Assembly: GCA_002353885.1 (NCBI GenBank)
Contig: DEKO01000182.1
Location: 1-16,026 of the forward strand
DNA: 16,026 bases
Source of the DNA: Porphyromonadaceae bacterium UBA2720
Lineage (GTDB): Bacteria; Bacteroidota; Bacteroidia; Bacteroidales; Muribaculaceae
Direction of reading: 5' to 3'
In this document: piece by piece, positions 15,591 to 16,026 of the stretch
Numbering within the stretch: the first letter of the stretch is position 1
How the letters are laid out: each line of letters begins with the position of its first letter
The notes under the pieces: model-generated
Databases searched by the model: none
Told to the model about the DNA's origin: nothing
Seen by the model: only the letters and a program-made list of their open reading frames with translations
Program-made: the position numbers and the translations under genes

Positions 15591-15700
15591 GCACAATGCA
15601 TAATGCATAATGCACAATTCATAATGAATAATGTATAATGAATAATGCAGCCAGGCTGCTGTAGGGACGGCACCCCTGTGCCGTCCGCCTCGACAAAAGA
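15591..15700 (+). repeat. Composite intergenic repeat, copy C
   Basis: The same three-part structure as copy A: AT-rich array, GCAGCCAGGCTGC, then TGTAGGGACGGCAC. Here the hairpin GGACGGCAC (15665-15673) with GTGCCGTCC (15678-15686) and loop CCCT is perfect, whereas in copy A one C for A change shortens the stem. GACAAAAG follows in both copies. Confidence 0.85.
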
Positions 15701-15864
15701 TGGGAGCCCCCTCGGTCGCTACACCGTTATCCCCCTAGCCCCCTAAAGGGGGAACAACTGTTGTGACTGACACTGAAAAACATTCTGTGTGGTTCAGTGT
15801 GTTCTGTGTGAGATTATGCGTCCTGGCGGTAGGGACGGGCAATCTGAAATTTGTCAGGCCAAAT

Positions 15865-15895
15865 TTTGCCGGTTGTTGAAGAATGACTATATTTG
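15865..15895 (+). promoter_or_regulatory. Promoter of the lipoprotein gene
   Basis: TTTG (15865-15868), a 19 bp spacer and TATATTTG (15888-15895) match the Bacteroidetes consensus; the start codon at 15920 is 24 bp further on. Confidence 0.78.
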
Positions 15896-15919
15896 CAGTC
15901 TAAAAACGTGAATTTGTTT

Positions 15920-16026
15920 ATGCGAATGTTGTTGCTCTTGATAAGCGTTTGCGCTCTGCTGTTGGCCGGGTGCCGACAGCAGCAGGCCGACCTGCCCCGC
16001 CTGGTGGAGCTGGACTCGCTCATCGC
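15920..16026 (+). CDS. Lipoprotein, 5' end only
   Basis: The frame opens with MRMLLLLISVCALLLAGC, a lipoprotein signal peptide with lipobox LAGC, and continues RQQQADLPRLVELDSLIA to the window end. The short spacer followed by LPRLVELDSLIA resembles the start of Bacteroidales lipoproteins with TPR repeats that often carry a membrane-bound HTH or sensor part; that is an inference from about 35 residues. The start could also be the GTG at 15908 or the ATG at 15926; the one chosen fits the promoter spacing and a positively charged N-region. It should be a membrane-anchored lipoprotein. Orientation and repeat content between it and the M6 gene argue for its own transcription unit. Confidence 0.72.
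   Translation, partial: MRMLLLLISVCALLLAGCRQQQADLPRLVELDSLI

Larger units (their letters stand above)
15317..15864. other. Repeat-rich intergenic region
   Basis: No gene is visible in these roughly 550 bases. They contain composite repeats B and C, the inverted repeat at 15441-15525, the palindrome around CCCCCTAAAGGGGG (15733-15752), a TTCTGTGTG-type array (15783-15811) and the GTAGGGAC fragment at 15825-15841. Almost the whole interval is explained by repeat families. Confidence 0.7.

Overview
The window looks like a chromosomal segment of a Bacteroidales bacterium with fairly GC-rich genes (Prevotellaceae or Muribaculaceae are plausible; the sequence alone does not settle the genus). The signs are the promoter architecture (TTTG, about 18-20 bp, then TAnnTTTG, seen at several sites), AT-rich leaders without a clear Shine-Dalgarno, the gene families present (DUF2851, PCMD-type and C10/M6 secreted proteases), and dense short palindromic repeats between genes.

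Layout. 1-690 is the 3' part of a saccharopine-dehydrogenase-like (carboxynorspermidine dehydrogenase type) gene. A nearly perfect palindromic terminator (696-727) separates it from a convergent minus-strand pair: a DUF2851 protein (1733-3013) followed 27 bp later by a secreted PCMD-like protein (752-1705). A 402 bp intergenic stretch leads to a tRNA-Phe(GAA) gene with its own promoter and terminator (3365-3525). Next come a predicted outer-membrane beta-barrel protein (3739-4635) and the main content of the window: three large secreted proteases in the same orientation, a zinc M6 metalloprotease (4790-7648), a C10/streptopain-like cysteine protease (8095-12198) and a second, closely related M6 metalloprotease (12443-15316). 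After a repeat-rich 600 bp region the 5' end of a lipoprotein gene begins (15920 to the window end).

The three proteases do not form one tight operon. The two M6 genes each have a good promoter of their own; the C10 gene has only weak candidates. The gaps between them hold repeats and hairpins. All three have signal peptides and multi-domain beta-rich C-terminal halves, which suggests a shared extracellular or surface proteolytic role. Both M6 proteins end in a dockerin-like pair of calcium-binding repeats, whereas the C10 protein ends in a T9SS-like C-terminal sorting motif, so they may be anchored or exported differently.

The most unusual things are the mosaic relationship of the two M6 paralogues, a palindromic repeat read in frame within the dockerin linker of the second one, and a family of composite intergenic repeats placed after both M6 genes. 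No mobile-element gene, CRISPR array or defence system is visible.
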